Positions 1 to 8,365 of a stretch of 12,256 nucleotides of DNA are shown here, piece by piece. The position numbers and the translations under genes were made by a program. A model generated the notes under the pieces. That model was not told the origin of the DNA. It ran no database searches and was given only the letters and a program-made list of their open reading frames with translations. The stretch comes from VRUE01 sp036406595 (GTDB taxonomy: Bacteria > Actinomycetota > Thermoleophilia > Solirubrobacterales > 70-9). Position 1 is the first letter of the stretch. Each line of letters starts with the position of its first letter. The stretch spans positions 1 to 12,256 of the forward strand of contig DASXAR010000081.1 in the NCBI GenBank assembly GCA_036406595.1. Reading direction: 5' to 3'.

Positions 1-105
1 GAGGGGCGCCAGGGCAAGGGCGGCCGCACCCATCTCGTCAGCCCGACGATGGCCGCCGCGGCCGCCGTCGAGGGCCATTTCGTCGACATCAGGGACTGGA
101 GCTGA
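1..105 (+). CDS. leuC: 3-isopropylmalate dehydratase large subunit, C-terminal end (partial)
   Basis: The first 34 codons of the window are open in frame 1 and end at TGA 103-105. The translation EGRQGKGGRTHLVSPTMAA is the typical C-terminal segment of LeuC/aconitase-family large subunits, where the G-R-T-H-L-x-S-P-x-M-A-A-A-A pattern is strongly conserved; it ends with GHFVDIRDWS. LeuC carries the [4Fe-4S] cluster of isopropylmalate isomerase and pairs with LeuD; the complex interconverts 2- and 3-isopropylmalate and can also act on citramalate/citraconate. The cluster cysteines and the start lie upstream of the window. leuD begins one base after the stop, as expected for subunits made in equal amounts. 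Identification rests on the tail plus the leuD neighbour. Confidence 0.9.
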   Translation, partial: EGRQGKGGRTHLVSPTMAAAAAVEGHFVDIRDWS

Positions 106-106
106 G

Positions 107-670
107 ATGAGGCCGATCGACATCATCGAGGGCAAGGTGTCGGTGCTGGAGCGCGCCGACGTGGACACCGACCAGATCATTCCCAAGCAGTTCCTCAAGC
201 GGGTCGAGCGGACTGGCTTCGGCGAGTTCCTCTTCTACGACTGGATCCGCGACGGCGAGATCGAGCTGGAGCCGAACCCGATCCTCGTCACCGGTCGCAA
301 CTTCGGCTGCGGCTCCTCGCGCGAGCACGCCCCCTGGGCGCTCGAGGACTTCGGCTTCCGGGCGATCGTCGCGCCCTCCTTCGCCGACATCTTCTATTCC
401 AACTGCACGAAGATCGGGCTGCTGCCGGCGATCCTCGACGAGGAGCACTGCCGCGCCGTCGCCGAGGCCGGCGAGGCGCGCATCGACGTCGACGACGAGA
501 CGGTCAACTGCGCCGCCGGCGTCTTCGAGTTCCAGATCGAGCCAGACGTCAAGCATCGCCTGCTGGGCGGCCTCGACGACATCGGCATCACGCTCGAGAG
601 CGCGGGGGCGATCGATGCCTTCGAGCGATCCGGCGCCGCCGAGCTCGGCCCGGTGACGACCGCGCTCTGA
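107..670 (+). CDS. leuD: 3-isopropylmalate dehydratase small subunit LeuD
   Basis: A 187-residue protein, a normal length for bacterial LeuD. It is the swivel-domain subunit of cytoplasmic isopropylmalate isomerase and holds part of the substrate pocket over the LeuC iron-sulphur cluster. Visible hallmarks are DVDTDQIIPKQFL (residues 18-30), the small-subunit signature GRNFGCGSSREHAPWAL (63-79), and IVAPSFADIFYSNCTKIGLLP (87-107, read in two parts: IVAPSFADIF and YSNCTKIGLLP). The ATG at 107 lies one base after the leuC stop, with GGAG (98-101) just upstream as ribosome-binding site, so translation is probably coupled to leuC. In this cluster it probably serves both the leucine branch and the citramalate-to-isoleucine branch, an inference from the nearby cimA. 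No damaged motif was seen. Confidence 0.96.
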   Translation: MRPIDIIEGKVSVLERADVDTDQIIPKQFLKRVERTGFGEFLFYDWIRDGEIELEPNPILVTGRNFGCGSSREHAPWALEDFGFRAIVAPSFADIFYSNCTKIGLLPAILDEEHCRAVAEAGEARIDVDDETVNCAAGVFEFQIEPDVKHRLLGGLDDIGITLESAGAIDAFERSGAAELGPVTTAL

Positions 671-674
671 GGCC

Positions 675-1451
675 ATGTCGGTCGAGGGCCCTCGCGGGCC
701 GATCGAGTGGGACGCCGAGACCTACGACGAGGTCTCCGACCCGCAGTTCAGCTGGGGGACGGAGGTGCTCGGGCGGCTGGAGCTGGCCGGCGACGAGGAT
801 GCGCTCGACGCCGGCTGCGGCTCCGGCCGGGTGACGGCCGAGCTGGCCAAGCGGGTGCCGGCCGGCAGCGTCCTCGCCGTCGACGGCTCCGCGGCGATGA
901 TCGAGAAGGCCCGCGAGCGGCTCGGCGAGACGGCCTCCTACCTGGTGGCCGACCTCGCCGAGCTGCGCCTCGCCGAGCCGGTCGACCTCGTCTTCTCGAC
1001 GGCGACCTTCCACTGGATTCCCGACCACGAGCGCCTCTTCGCGCGGCTGCGTGAGTCACTGCGCCCCGGCGGGCGCCTCGTCGCCCAGTGCGGCGGGCGG
1101 GGGAACATCGGCGAGCACGCGACGGTGTCGGCGGAGGTCGCCGCGCTGCCCGAGTTCGCGCCCTACCTCGACGGCGCCCCTGCGCTCTGGAACTACGCCG
1201 GCCCGGAGGAGACCGAAGCGCGGCTGCGCGCAGCGGGCTTCGCCGAGGCCCGCTGCTGGCTCGAGCCCAAGCCGGTTGTGCCCGCGGATCCGCTCAGGTT
1301 CACGATGACGGCGACGCTTGGCGCCCACCTCGACCGTCTGCCGGAGGAGCTGCGCCGGCCTTTCGCGGAAGCGATCGTCGAGCGGTCCGGCAAGCCGTTC
1401 ACCCTCGAGTACGTCCGCCTCAACATCGAGGCTAGAGTGCGCGGTCGGTGA
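675..1451 (+). CDS. Class I SAM-dependent methyltransferase, trans-aconitate methyltransferase (Tam)-like
   Basis: A 258-residue cytoplasmic Rossmann-fold methyltransferase. Motif I is ALDAGCGSGR (43-52), the acidic ribose-binding residue is D70 in VLAVDGS, the mid-region has DLVFSTATFHWIPDHERLF (104-122), and the post-motif is LRPGGRLVAQCGG (129-141). The F-H-W-I-P-D-H-x-x-L-F segment and total length resemble E. coli Tam (252 residues, S-L-Q-W-L-P-D-H), which methylates trans-aconitate. The ATG at 675 is four bases after the leuD stop, with TGAGG overlapping that stop. The gene's own TGA overlaps the leuB GTG by 4 bases. This tight packing implies co-expression with leucine synthesis. Substrate is not shown by sequence; a carboxylic acid of the leucine/citramalate route is an inference, since yeast Tmt1 methylates both trans-aconitate and 3-isopropylmalate. 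It could also be a generic small-molecule methyltransferase. Confidence 0.85.
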   Translation: MSVEGPRGPIEWDAETYDEVSDPQFSWGTEVLGRLELAGDEDALDAGCGSGRVTAELAKRVPAGSVLAVDGSAAMIEKARERLGETASYLVADLAELRLAEPVDLVFSTATFHWIPDHERLFARLRESLRPGGRLVAQCGGRGNIGEHATVSAEVAALPEFAPYLDGAPALWNYAGPEETEARLRAAGFAEARCWLEPKPVVPADPLRFTMTATLGAHLDRLPEELRRPFAEAIVERSGKPFTLEYVRLNIEARVRGR

Positions 1452-2554
1452 GCGAGAGGCCGCACATAGTCCTGCTGCCCGGCGACGGGATCGGCCCCGA
1501 GATCGTCGGCGCCGCGCGCCGCCTGCTCGAGGCGTTGGGCGGGTTCGAGTTCGACGAGCACCCGATGGGCGGCTGCTCGATCGACGCCCACGGCACGGCG
1601 CTCACCGACGAGGTCCTCGCCGCCTGCCGCGGCGCCGACGCCGTCCTGCTCGGCGCCGTCGGCGGGCCCAAATGGGACACCACCGACCCCAGCGCGCCGC
1701 GCCCCGAGCAGGGCCTGCTCGGCCTGCGCAAGGGGATGGGCCTCTACGCCAACCTGCGCCCGGTGCGGCCGAGCCCGGCCCTGGTCGGCGCCAGCCCACT
1801 GCGCGAGGAGCGCATCGCCGGCACCGATCTGCTCGTCGTCCGCGAGCTGACCGGCGGCATCTACTTCGGCGATTCCGGCCGCGACGGCGACTCCGCCCAC
1901 GACACCTGCGAGTACTCAGCGGCCGAGGTCGAGCGCATCGCCCGCGTGGGCTTCGAGGCCGCGCAGCGCCGCGCTGCGGGCTCGGGCCGCAAGCCGCGCG
2001 TCACCTCGGTCGACAAGGCCAACGTGCTGGAGACCTCGCGGCTCTGGCGCGAGGTGGTTGGCCGCGTCGCACCCGACTACCCCGAGGTCGAGCTCGACCA
2101 CCTGCTGGTCGACAACGCGGCGATGCAGCTGGTCTCCCGCCCGGCCGAGTTCGACGTGATCGTCACCGAGAACCTCTTCGGCGACATCCTCAGCGACGAG
2201 TCGGCGATGCTCACCGGCTCGCTCGGGATGCTGCCCTCGGCAAGCCTCGGCGCCGACGGAGAGCCGGGACTCTTCGAGCCCGTGCACGGCTCGGCCCCGG
2301 ACATCGCGGGCAAGGGCATCGCCAACCCGCTCGCCACGATCCTCTCGGCGGCGCTGCTGCTTCGCCATGGGTTGGGACGGGGTGAAGACGCCGAGCGGAT
2401 CGAGCGAGCAGTGGATTCGGTCCTCGAGGAGGGCCTGCGGACCCCCGACCTGCTCGGGGGCACTCTGCTTCCGCCCCCGGTGTCGGAGCGCCCGGCGCAG
2501 GAGCGTGAGGTGGGGACCACGGAGATGACGGATGCCGTGCTGGCGGCGCTCTGA
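1448..2554 (+). CDS. leuB: 3-isopropylmalate dehydrogenase LeuB
   Basis: A 368-residue NAD-dependent beta-decarboxylating dehydrogenase that oxidises 3-isopropylmalate to 2-oxoisocaproate; the family also accepts 3-methylmalate on the citramalate route. Visible residues match the Thermus enzyme closely: substrate arginines R94, R104 and R132, Y139, catalytic K190 and Mg-binding D222, D246 and D250, plus LLPGDGIGPEIV at the N-terminus (9-20), NLFGDILSDE (242-251) and the NAD-binding stretch EPVHGSAPDIAGKGIANP (277-294). The start is GTG 1448, overlapping the methyltransferase TGA in GTGA; LLPGDGIGPE sits at the usual distance from it. The C-terminus runs slightly past the usual ~350-360 residues, with a polar tail after about residue 345. 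Cytoplasmic, part of the leuCD operon. Confidence 0.97.
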   Translation: MSERPHIVLLPGDGIGPEIVGAARRLLEALGGFEFDEHPMGGCSIDAHGTALTDEVLAACRGADAVLLGAVGGPKWDTTDPSAPRPEQGLLGLRKGMGLYANLRPVRPSPALVGASPLREERIAGTDLLVVRELTGGIYFGDSGRDGDSAHDTCEYSAAEVERIARVGFEAAQRRAAGSGRKPRVTSVDKANVLETSRLWREVVGRVAPDYPEVELDHLLVDNAAMQLVSRPAEFDVIVTENLFGDILSDESAMLTGSLGMLPSASLGADGEPGLFEPVHGSAPDIAGKGIANPLATILSAALLLRHGLGRGEDAERIERAVDSVLEEGLRTPDLLGGTLLPPPVSERPAQEREVGTTEMTDAVLAAL

Positions 2555-2579
2555 GCTCGAGGCTCCCGGCCCCATCGGG

Positions 2580-2594
2580 CATACTTCCGGGCCA
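2580..2594 (+). promoter_or_regulatory. Candidate -10 element for a leaderless ilvE transcript
   Basis: The 39-base leuB-ilvE gap contains CATACT (2580-2585), five of six matches to TATACT-type -10 boxes. Eight bases separate it from the ATG at 2594, so transcription would start at or next to the start codon. No Shine-Dalgarno precedes this ATG (the preceding bases are TTCCGGGCC), which fits leaderless translation, common in actinobacteria. No convincing -35 box is seen 16-19 bases upstream. ilvE could also simply be read from the leuCDB transcript. Confidence 0.35.
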
Positions 2595-3544
2595 TGGAGA
2601 AGGCTGAGCTGATCTGGCAGAACGGGGAGTTCGTGCCCTGGGGTGAGGCAAAGGTTCACGTCCTCACCCACGGCCTTCATTACGGAACCGGGGTCTTCGA
2701 GGGGATCCGCTGCTACGAGACCGAGCGCGGGCCCGCCGTCTTCCGCCACCGCGAGCATCTCGAGCGCCTCGAGAAGTCGGCGGAGCTCTATTACTTCGAG
2801 CTCCCCTACTCGGCCGAGCAGCTGCGCGAGGCGACACACGAGCTGATCCGACGCAACGGCCTCAAGTCCTGCTACATCCGGCCGCTCGCCTTTCGCGGCT
2901 ACGGCGAGATGGGCCTCTACGCGAAGGACGCCCCGATCGAGACGATCATCGCCGTCTGGCCCTGGGGCGCCTATCTGGGAGAGGACGGCAAGAAGCGCGG
3001 GATCCGCACCAAGGTCTCCTCCTGGCGGACGATCGGCGGCGACAGCCTGATTCCTCACGCCAAGGCATCCGGGCAGTACCTCAACTCGATCCTCGCCAAG
3101 ACGGAGTCGGCGAACGCCGGCTACGACGAGGCGATCCTGCTCGACCAGCACGGCTGCGTCTCCGAGGGGTCCGGGGAGAACGTCTTCGTCGTGCGCGACG
3201 GCGTCATCTGCACCCCCGGACACACCTCGGCGATCCTCGACGGGATCACGAGGGCGTCGGTGATCCAGATCGCGACGGACCTCGGCTACCGGGTCGAGGA
3301 GCGCGACATCGCCCGCTCCGAGCTGTATCTCGCGGACGAGGTCTTCCTGACCGGTACGGCCGCCGAGCTCGTCCCTGTGCGCGAGGTCGATGACCACCCG
3401 CTCGGCGATCCCGGCGAGATCACGCGGGTGATCCAGGCAAAGTTCGAGGAGGCGCTCCGCGGTCGCGCCGAGGAGTACCTCGAGTGGCTCGACTTCATCG
3501 AGGTCGGGGCCGAGACGGACGAACGGAGTAAGGTGGGCCAGTGA
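2594..3544 (+). CDS. ilvE: Branched-chain amino acid aminotransferase IlvE (fold-type IV PLP)
   Basis: A 316-residue cytoplasmic PLP enzyme catalysing the final, reversible transamination of Leu, Ile and Val with glutamate. Hallmarks: VHVLTHGLHYGTGVFEGIRCY (residues 21-41, here split as VHVLTHGLHYG and TGVFEGIRCY), the PLP-lysine K157 in PHAKASGQYLNSILAK, the fold-type IV signature around E191-E195 in SEGSGENVFVV, and the phosphate-binding GITRAS and TGTAAE stretches. Length is close to the E. coli enzyme (309). The ATG at 2594 gives the standard N-terminus (LIWQNGEFVPW). A 39-base gap separates it from leuB, the largest within the leu block, and may hold its own promoter. The stop overlaps the ATG of a short leader ORF by one base (TGATG). 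D-amino-acid or aminodeoxychorismate-lyase relatives are excluded by the IlvE-type N-terminus and neighbours. Confidence 0.97.
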   Translation: MEKAELIWQNGEFVPWGEAKVHVLTHGLHYGTGVFEGIRCYETERGPAVFRHREHLERLEKSAELYYFELPYSAEQLREATHELIRRNGLKSCYIRPLAFRGYGEMGLYAKDAPIETIIAVWPWGAYLGEDGKKRGIRTKVSSWRTIGGDSLIPHAKASGQYLNSILAKTESANAGYDEAILLDQHGCVSEGSGENVFVVRDGVICTPGHTSAILDGITRASVIQIATDLGYRVEERDIARSELYLADEVFLTGTAAELVPVREVDDHPLGDPGEITRVIQAKFEEALRGRAEEYLEWLDFIEVGAETDERSKVGQ

Positions 3545-3591
3545 TGCACTCCTCCTTCGAGGCAATCGGGCGAATTACCGCAGCCGCCTAG
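3544..3591 (+). CDS. Possible 15-residue leader peptide upstream of cimA
   Basis: ATG 3544 overlaps the ilvE stop (TGATG), and the reading frame MHSSFEAIGRITAAA closes at TAG 3589-3591. It carries two isoleucine codons, ATC (codon 8) and ATT (codon 11), in a stretch where AT-rich codons are otherwise scarce, and none for Leu or Val. The gene downstream makes citramalate, the isoleucine precursor. Codons 5-9 lie within the 5' arm of a long-range RNA stem, and the stop lies in a hairpin loop, an arrangement expected of ribosome-sensing attenuation. Termination-reinitiation from ilvE could load ribosomes on it. This is a prediction from one sequence; an accidental short ORF is possible. Confidence 0.35.
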   Translation: MHSSFEAIGRITAAA

Positions 3592-3661
3592 CGGCTGGCG
3601 CCGCGCTGCGCGCAAGGCGGGCCCGACGGGCCCTCTCCCCGATTCCCCTCGAATTGAAAGG
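3556..3661 (+). promoter_or_regulatory. Structured leader RNA with long-range stem before cimA, plus the cimA ribosome-binding site
   Basis: Read by eye, TTCGAGG (3556-3562) pairs with CCTCGAA (3647-3653), and AATCGGG (3564-3570) pairs with CCCGATT (3638-3644). This makes a 14-bp stem interrupted only by C3563 opposite C3645-C3646. It encloses three local hairpins: CAGCCGC/GCGGCTG with loop CTA (3581-3597), GCCGCGC paired with GCGC and GGC across a two-base bulge (3600-3618), and GGGCCC/GGGCCC with loop GAC (3619-3633). The stem ends two bases before the cimA Shine-Dalgarno GAAAGG (3656-3661, six bases from the ATG), so it could restrict ribosome access. No U-run follows the hairpins, favouring control of translation over an intrinsic terminator. 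Function is inferred; GC-rich RNA folds readily. Confidence 0.45.
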
Positions 3662-3667
3662 CATCAG

Positions 3668-5229
<1,562 letters not shown>

Positions 5230-5233
<4 letters not shown>

Positions 5234-6357
5234 GCGAACCACCTGAGACTGAGCCAATTCCGCTCGCCCTCCCCGACCTCGGCGAGCGGGAGGAGGAGCT
5301 GGCGCTGCAGGTCCTTCGCTCGGGCAGGCTCTCGCTCGGGCCGGTCGTGGAGAGTTTCGAGGCCGACTTCGCTGCTTGGCTGGGGGTGGGGGACGCGGTG
5401 GCCGTCTCCAGCGGCACCGCGGCGCTGCACCTGGGGGTGCGGGCGCTCGGCTGGGGGGCGGGAGACGAGGTCCTGACCAGCCCCTTCAGCTTCGTCGCGT
5501 CGGCGAATTGCCTCCTCTACGAGGGGGCACGGCCCGTATTCTGCGACGTCGACCCCGAGAGCCTCGACCTCGACCCGGAGGCCGCGGCGGCCGCGGTCAC
5601 GGAGCGGACCGCGGGCATCCTGCCCATTCACATCTTCGGCTACCCCGCCGCGATGCCCGAGCTCGAGGCCGTGGCGTCACGGGCGGGCCTCGGCCTCCTC
5701 GAGGACGCCTGCGAGGCGCTCGGCGCCGTCGACTCGGAGGGGCGCCGGGTCGGCGGCCGCGGGAACCCGGCGGCCTTCGCCTTCTACGCCAACAAGCAGA
5801 TGACCACGGGGGAGGGCGGAATGCTCGTGCCCTCGAGCCCCGAGGTAGCCGCGCGGCTGCGAAGCGAGCGCAATCAGGGGCGGGCACCCGACATGGGCTG
5901 GCTCGACCACGCCGGGCTCGGCTACAACTACCGCCTCTCCGAGCTTGCCGCGGCGCTCGGGGTCGCGCAGCTGGAGAAGCTCGACCGGATGCTCGAGCGA
6001 CGCGCCGCGGTCGCCGCCCTCTATGAGCAGGGACTCACGGCGCTTGACGGGCTGAGGACCCCCTCGCCCGGCCGCGGGTCGGAGCGGCGCAGCTGGTTCG
6101 TCTACCCGGTGCGCCTGCCGGCCGGCGCGGACCGCGATGCGGCCATCGCCCATCTCGCCGGGCGGGGCGTCGCCTCGAAGGCCTACCTGCCGTGCATCCA
6201 CCTCTTCCCGCACCTGCGCGCGCTCGGATATGGGGAGGGTCAGTTTCCCGTGGCCGAAGCCGCCTCCGCGCAATCGCTCGCGCTGCCGTTCTTCCCCGCG
6301 ATGACCGAGGCTCAGGTCTCGCGGGTGTGCGAGTCTCTCGCCGACTTCCTGCGCTGA
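5230..6357 (+). CDS. DegT/DnrJ/EryC1/StrS-family PLP aminotransferase
   Basis: A 375-residue fold-type I PLP enzyme of the nucleotide-sugar aminotransferase family. Motifs: AVSSGTAALHLGVRALG (58-74), the cofactor-stacking region TSPFSFVASANCLLYEGARP (83-102), VFCDVDPESLDLDP (103-116), LLEDACEALGA (156-166, D159 to the pyridine nitrogen), the PLP-lysine K189 in FAFYANKQMTTGEGGM, GLGYNYRLSELAAALGVAQL near 227-246, and SKAYLPCIHLFP near the C-terminus. Such enzymes usually put an amino group on a keto-sugar nucleotide for cell-surface or secondary-metabolite sugars, but some family members act on other substrates. The ATG at 5230 overlaps the cimA stop (ATGA), and its stop overlaps the argH ATG. 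No sugar-nucleotide gene is in the window, so its substrate is unknown and its place in an amino-acid array is odd. Confidence 0.88.
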
Positions 6358-7772
6358 TGTCCCGCTTCCGCAAAGACCCAGACCCGCGCTTCTGGCGCCT
6401 CAACCGCTCGATCGAGTTCGACTGGCGGCTGGCCCCGTACGACATCGATCAGTCGCAGGCGCACGCGCGCGCTCTCCGCCAGGTCGACGTCATCGACGAC
6501 GAGGAGCAGGCGAAGATCGAGGCCGGCCTCGACCGCGTGCGGGAGCGGATCGGCGCCCACGGCTTTCAGTTCGAAGACGCCGACGAGGACATCCACATGG
6601 CGATCGAGCGGCTGCTCGGCGAGGAGATCGGTGCCCTGGCGGGGAAGCTCCACACCGGCCGCTCCCGCAACGACCAGGTCGCCACCGACGTGGCGATGGT
6701 GGTGCAGGCGCACTCGCTGCGAGCGATCGAGCTCGCCGGCGCGGTGATGGAGCGCCTGCTCGAGCTCGCCGAGCGCCACCGCGACTGGGCCATGCCCGGC
6801 TACACGCACCTGCAGCGAGCGCAGCCGGTCTACCTCGGCCATCACCTTCTTGCCTACTTCTGGATGCTGGCGCGCGACGTTCTGCGCTTCCAGTTCGCGC
6901 TCGACGGCGCGTCGGTGATGCCGCTCGGCTCAGGCGCGCTGGCCGGCGTCAACTGGGAGCTCGACCGCCGCGCGGTCGCCGAGGACCTCGGCTTCGAGCA
7001 CGTCAGTCCCAATTCGATGGACGGTGCCTCCAACCGGGACTTCGTGCTCGACTACCTCTCGGGCGCCTCGATCTGCGCGATGCACCTGTCGCGGCTCGGC
7101 TCCGAGATCGTGATGTGGTCGAGCAGCGAGTTCGGCTTCTGCGAGCTCGACGACTCGTTCTCATCCGGGTCGAGCATCATGCCGCAGAAGAAGAACCCGG
7201 ACTCGGCGGAGCTGCTGAGAGCGAAGGCCCCCCGGGTCGCGGCCGACTTCGGCGCGCTGCTCGGCACCATGCACGCCCTGCCCCTCACCTACGGCAAGGA
7301 CATGCAGGAGGACAAGGAGCCCCTGTTCGATGCCATCGACACGCTCGAGCTGAGCCTCGATGCGGCGGAGGGGATGCTCGCCGGGATCGAGTTCGACCGC
7401 GAGCGGCTCGCCCGGGCCTCCGGCGACGAGATGCTGGCCGCCACCGAGATCGCAGATCTGCTGGTCAGAAAGGGGGTTCCCTTCCGAGAGGCCCACGGCG
7501 TCGTCGGGGGCCTCGTTCGGGACGCGATCGAGCGCGAAAAGAAGCTGTCAGAGCTGACGCGGGAGGAGATCGCCGAGCGCTCCGAGCTCCTCGGCGAGGA
7601 TTTCTACGAGGTTCTCCACAGCGAGAGCTGGCTCGAGTCGAAGCGGATCGAGGGGGGGACGAGCTCGAGCGCGGTCGAGGTCCAGCTCGAGCAGGCACGC
7701 GCGGCGCTGGCGGCGATCGGCGACAGAGTCGCCGCGGAGGGCGCAGGCGATCGGGCGAAGCGCGGACGGTGA
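6357..7772 (+). CDS. argH: Argininosuccinate lyase ArgH
   Basis: A 471-residue member of the fumarase/aspartase superfamily that splits argininosuccinate into arginine and fumarate, the last step of arginine synthesis; active as a cytoplasmic tetramer. Visible: HTGRSRNDQVATD (99-111), GYTHLQRAQPV (148-158, catalytic-base region H151), MDGASNRDF (221-229), and the superfamily signature SSGSSIMPQKKNPD (269-282) holding the catalytic serine on a mobile loop. Length is typical (455-475). The ATG at 6357 overlaps the aminotransferase stop by one base (TGATG) and places RFWRLNRSIEFDWRLAPYDI at the usual N-terminal distance. A charged, alanine-rich tail after about 450 is unremarkable. The rest of the arg genes are absent here, so argH has been separated from the classical arg cluster. 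Confidence 0.97.
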   Translation: MSRFRKDPDPRFWRLNRSIEFDWRLAPYDIDQSQAHARALRQVDVIDDEEQAKIEAGLDRVRERIGAHGFQFEDADEDIHMAIERLLGEEIGALAGKLHTGRSRNDQVATDVAMVVQAHSLRAIELAGAVMERLLELAERHRDWAMPGYTHLQRAQPVYLGHHLLAYFWMLARDVLRFQFALDGASVMPLGSGALAGVNWELDRRAVAEDLGFEHVSPNSMDGASNRDFVLDYLSGASICAMHLSRLGSEIVMWSSSEFGFCELDDSFSSGSSIMPQKKNPDSAELLRAKAPRVAADFGALLGTMHALPLTYGKDMQEDKEPLFDAIDTLELSLDAAEGMLAGIEFDRERLARASGDEMLAATEIADLLVRKGVPFREAHGVVGGLVRDAIEREKKLSELTREEIAERSELLGEDFYEVLHSESWLESKRIEGGTSSSAVEVQLEQARAALAAIGDRVAAEGAGDRAKRGR

Positions 7773-8365
7773 CGCTGACGGGAGAGGAGCAGCGCCTGGG
7801 GGCGTCGTTCTTCGACCGCTCCGTCCACCTCGTCGCCCGCGACCTGATCGGCTGCCGCCTCTTCCACGAAGGGCGCGGCGGGGTGATCGTCGAGACCGAG
7901 AGCTATGAGCGCGACGATCCGGCCTGCCACGCGTTCGTCGGCCTGACGGAGCGGACCGAGGTGCTCTTCGGGCCTCCCGGGCGGGCATACGTCTACCTCT
8001 CCTACGGCATCCACAACCTGCTGAACGCGGTCGCCGAGCCCGAGGGCGAGGCTGCGGCGGTGCTGATCCGCGCGCTCGAGCCGACCGCCGGGCTGGGGGA
8101 GATGCGCGAGCGAAGGGGGCCGAGGCCGGACGTCGAGCTCTGCTCGGGGCCGGGCAAGCTGACCGAGGCGCTTGGCATCGGGCTGAGTCGCAACGGCGCC
8201 GACCTCGGTGCGGATCCCTTCCTTCTCCTTCCCCGCGAGCCGGGCTGGGCCGGCGGAATCGTCGCCGGCCCACGCATCGGCATCACGAAAGCCGTCGATC
8301 GGCTCTGGCGCTTCTGCCTCGCCGGCAACCCGCACGTCTCCCGCCCCCGGCCGGAGGGCGGCTAG
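7769..8365 (+). CDS. mpg: 3-methyladenine DNA glycosylase (AAG/MPG family)
   Basis: A 198-residue base-excision repair enzyme removing alkylated and deaminated purines; a normal length for bacterial Mpg. Residues equivalent to human AAG are recognisable: GGVIVETESY (37-46) with catalytic E44 and pocket Y46, H54, AYVYLSYGIHNLLN (73-86) with Y76, the DNA-intercalating Y79 and N86, the conserved RALEP (101-105), and SGPGKLTEALGI (126-137) before GPRIGITKA (167-175). Start GTG 7769 overlaps the argH TGA as GTGA; ASFFDRSVHLVARDLIG follows at the expected distance. No strong Shine-Dalgarno, so translation is probably coupled to argH. The stop TAG 8363-8365 overlaps the stop of the convergent PBP gene in a shared CTAG. 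In Mycobacterium tuberculosis mpg sits beside tyrS; here a PBP gene lies between them. Confidence 0.95.
   Translation: MTLTGEEQRLGASFFDRSVHLVARDLIGCRLFHEGRGGVIVETESYERDDPACHAFVGLTERTEVLFGPPGRAYVYLSYGIHNLLNAVAEPEGEAAAVLIRALEPTAGLGEMRERRGPRPDVELCSGPGKLTEALGIGLSRNGADLGADPFLLLPREPGWAGGIVAGPRIGITKAVDRLWRFCLAGNPHVSRPRPEGG

Noticed and set aside
2553..2579. Small inverted repeats (GAGC/GCTC and CCCG/CGGG) between leuB and ilvE as a terminator
   Set aside because: Four-base stems without a T-run, expected by chance at this GC content.
1916..3565. 549-codon open frame on the minus strand opposite leuB and ilvE
   Set aside because: It mirrors well-identified genes; long antisense frames are expected where third positions are nearly all G/C. 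The translation is a low-complexity Arg/Val/Leu/Gly-rich sequence with no recognisable motif.
3619..3637. GGGCCC-GAC-GGGCCC hairpin as a stand-alone intrinsic terminator after ilvE
   Set aside because: No T-run follows (TCTCCCC). It is better treated as part of the larger leader fold.
6192..6356. Upstream in-frame extension of argH inside the aminotransferase gene
   Set aside because: No similarity to ArgH before MSRFRKDPDPRFW; ATG 6357 overlaps the previous stop, as elsewhere in the array.
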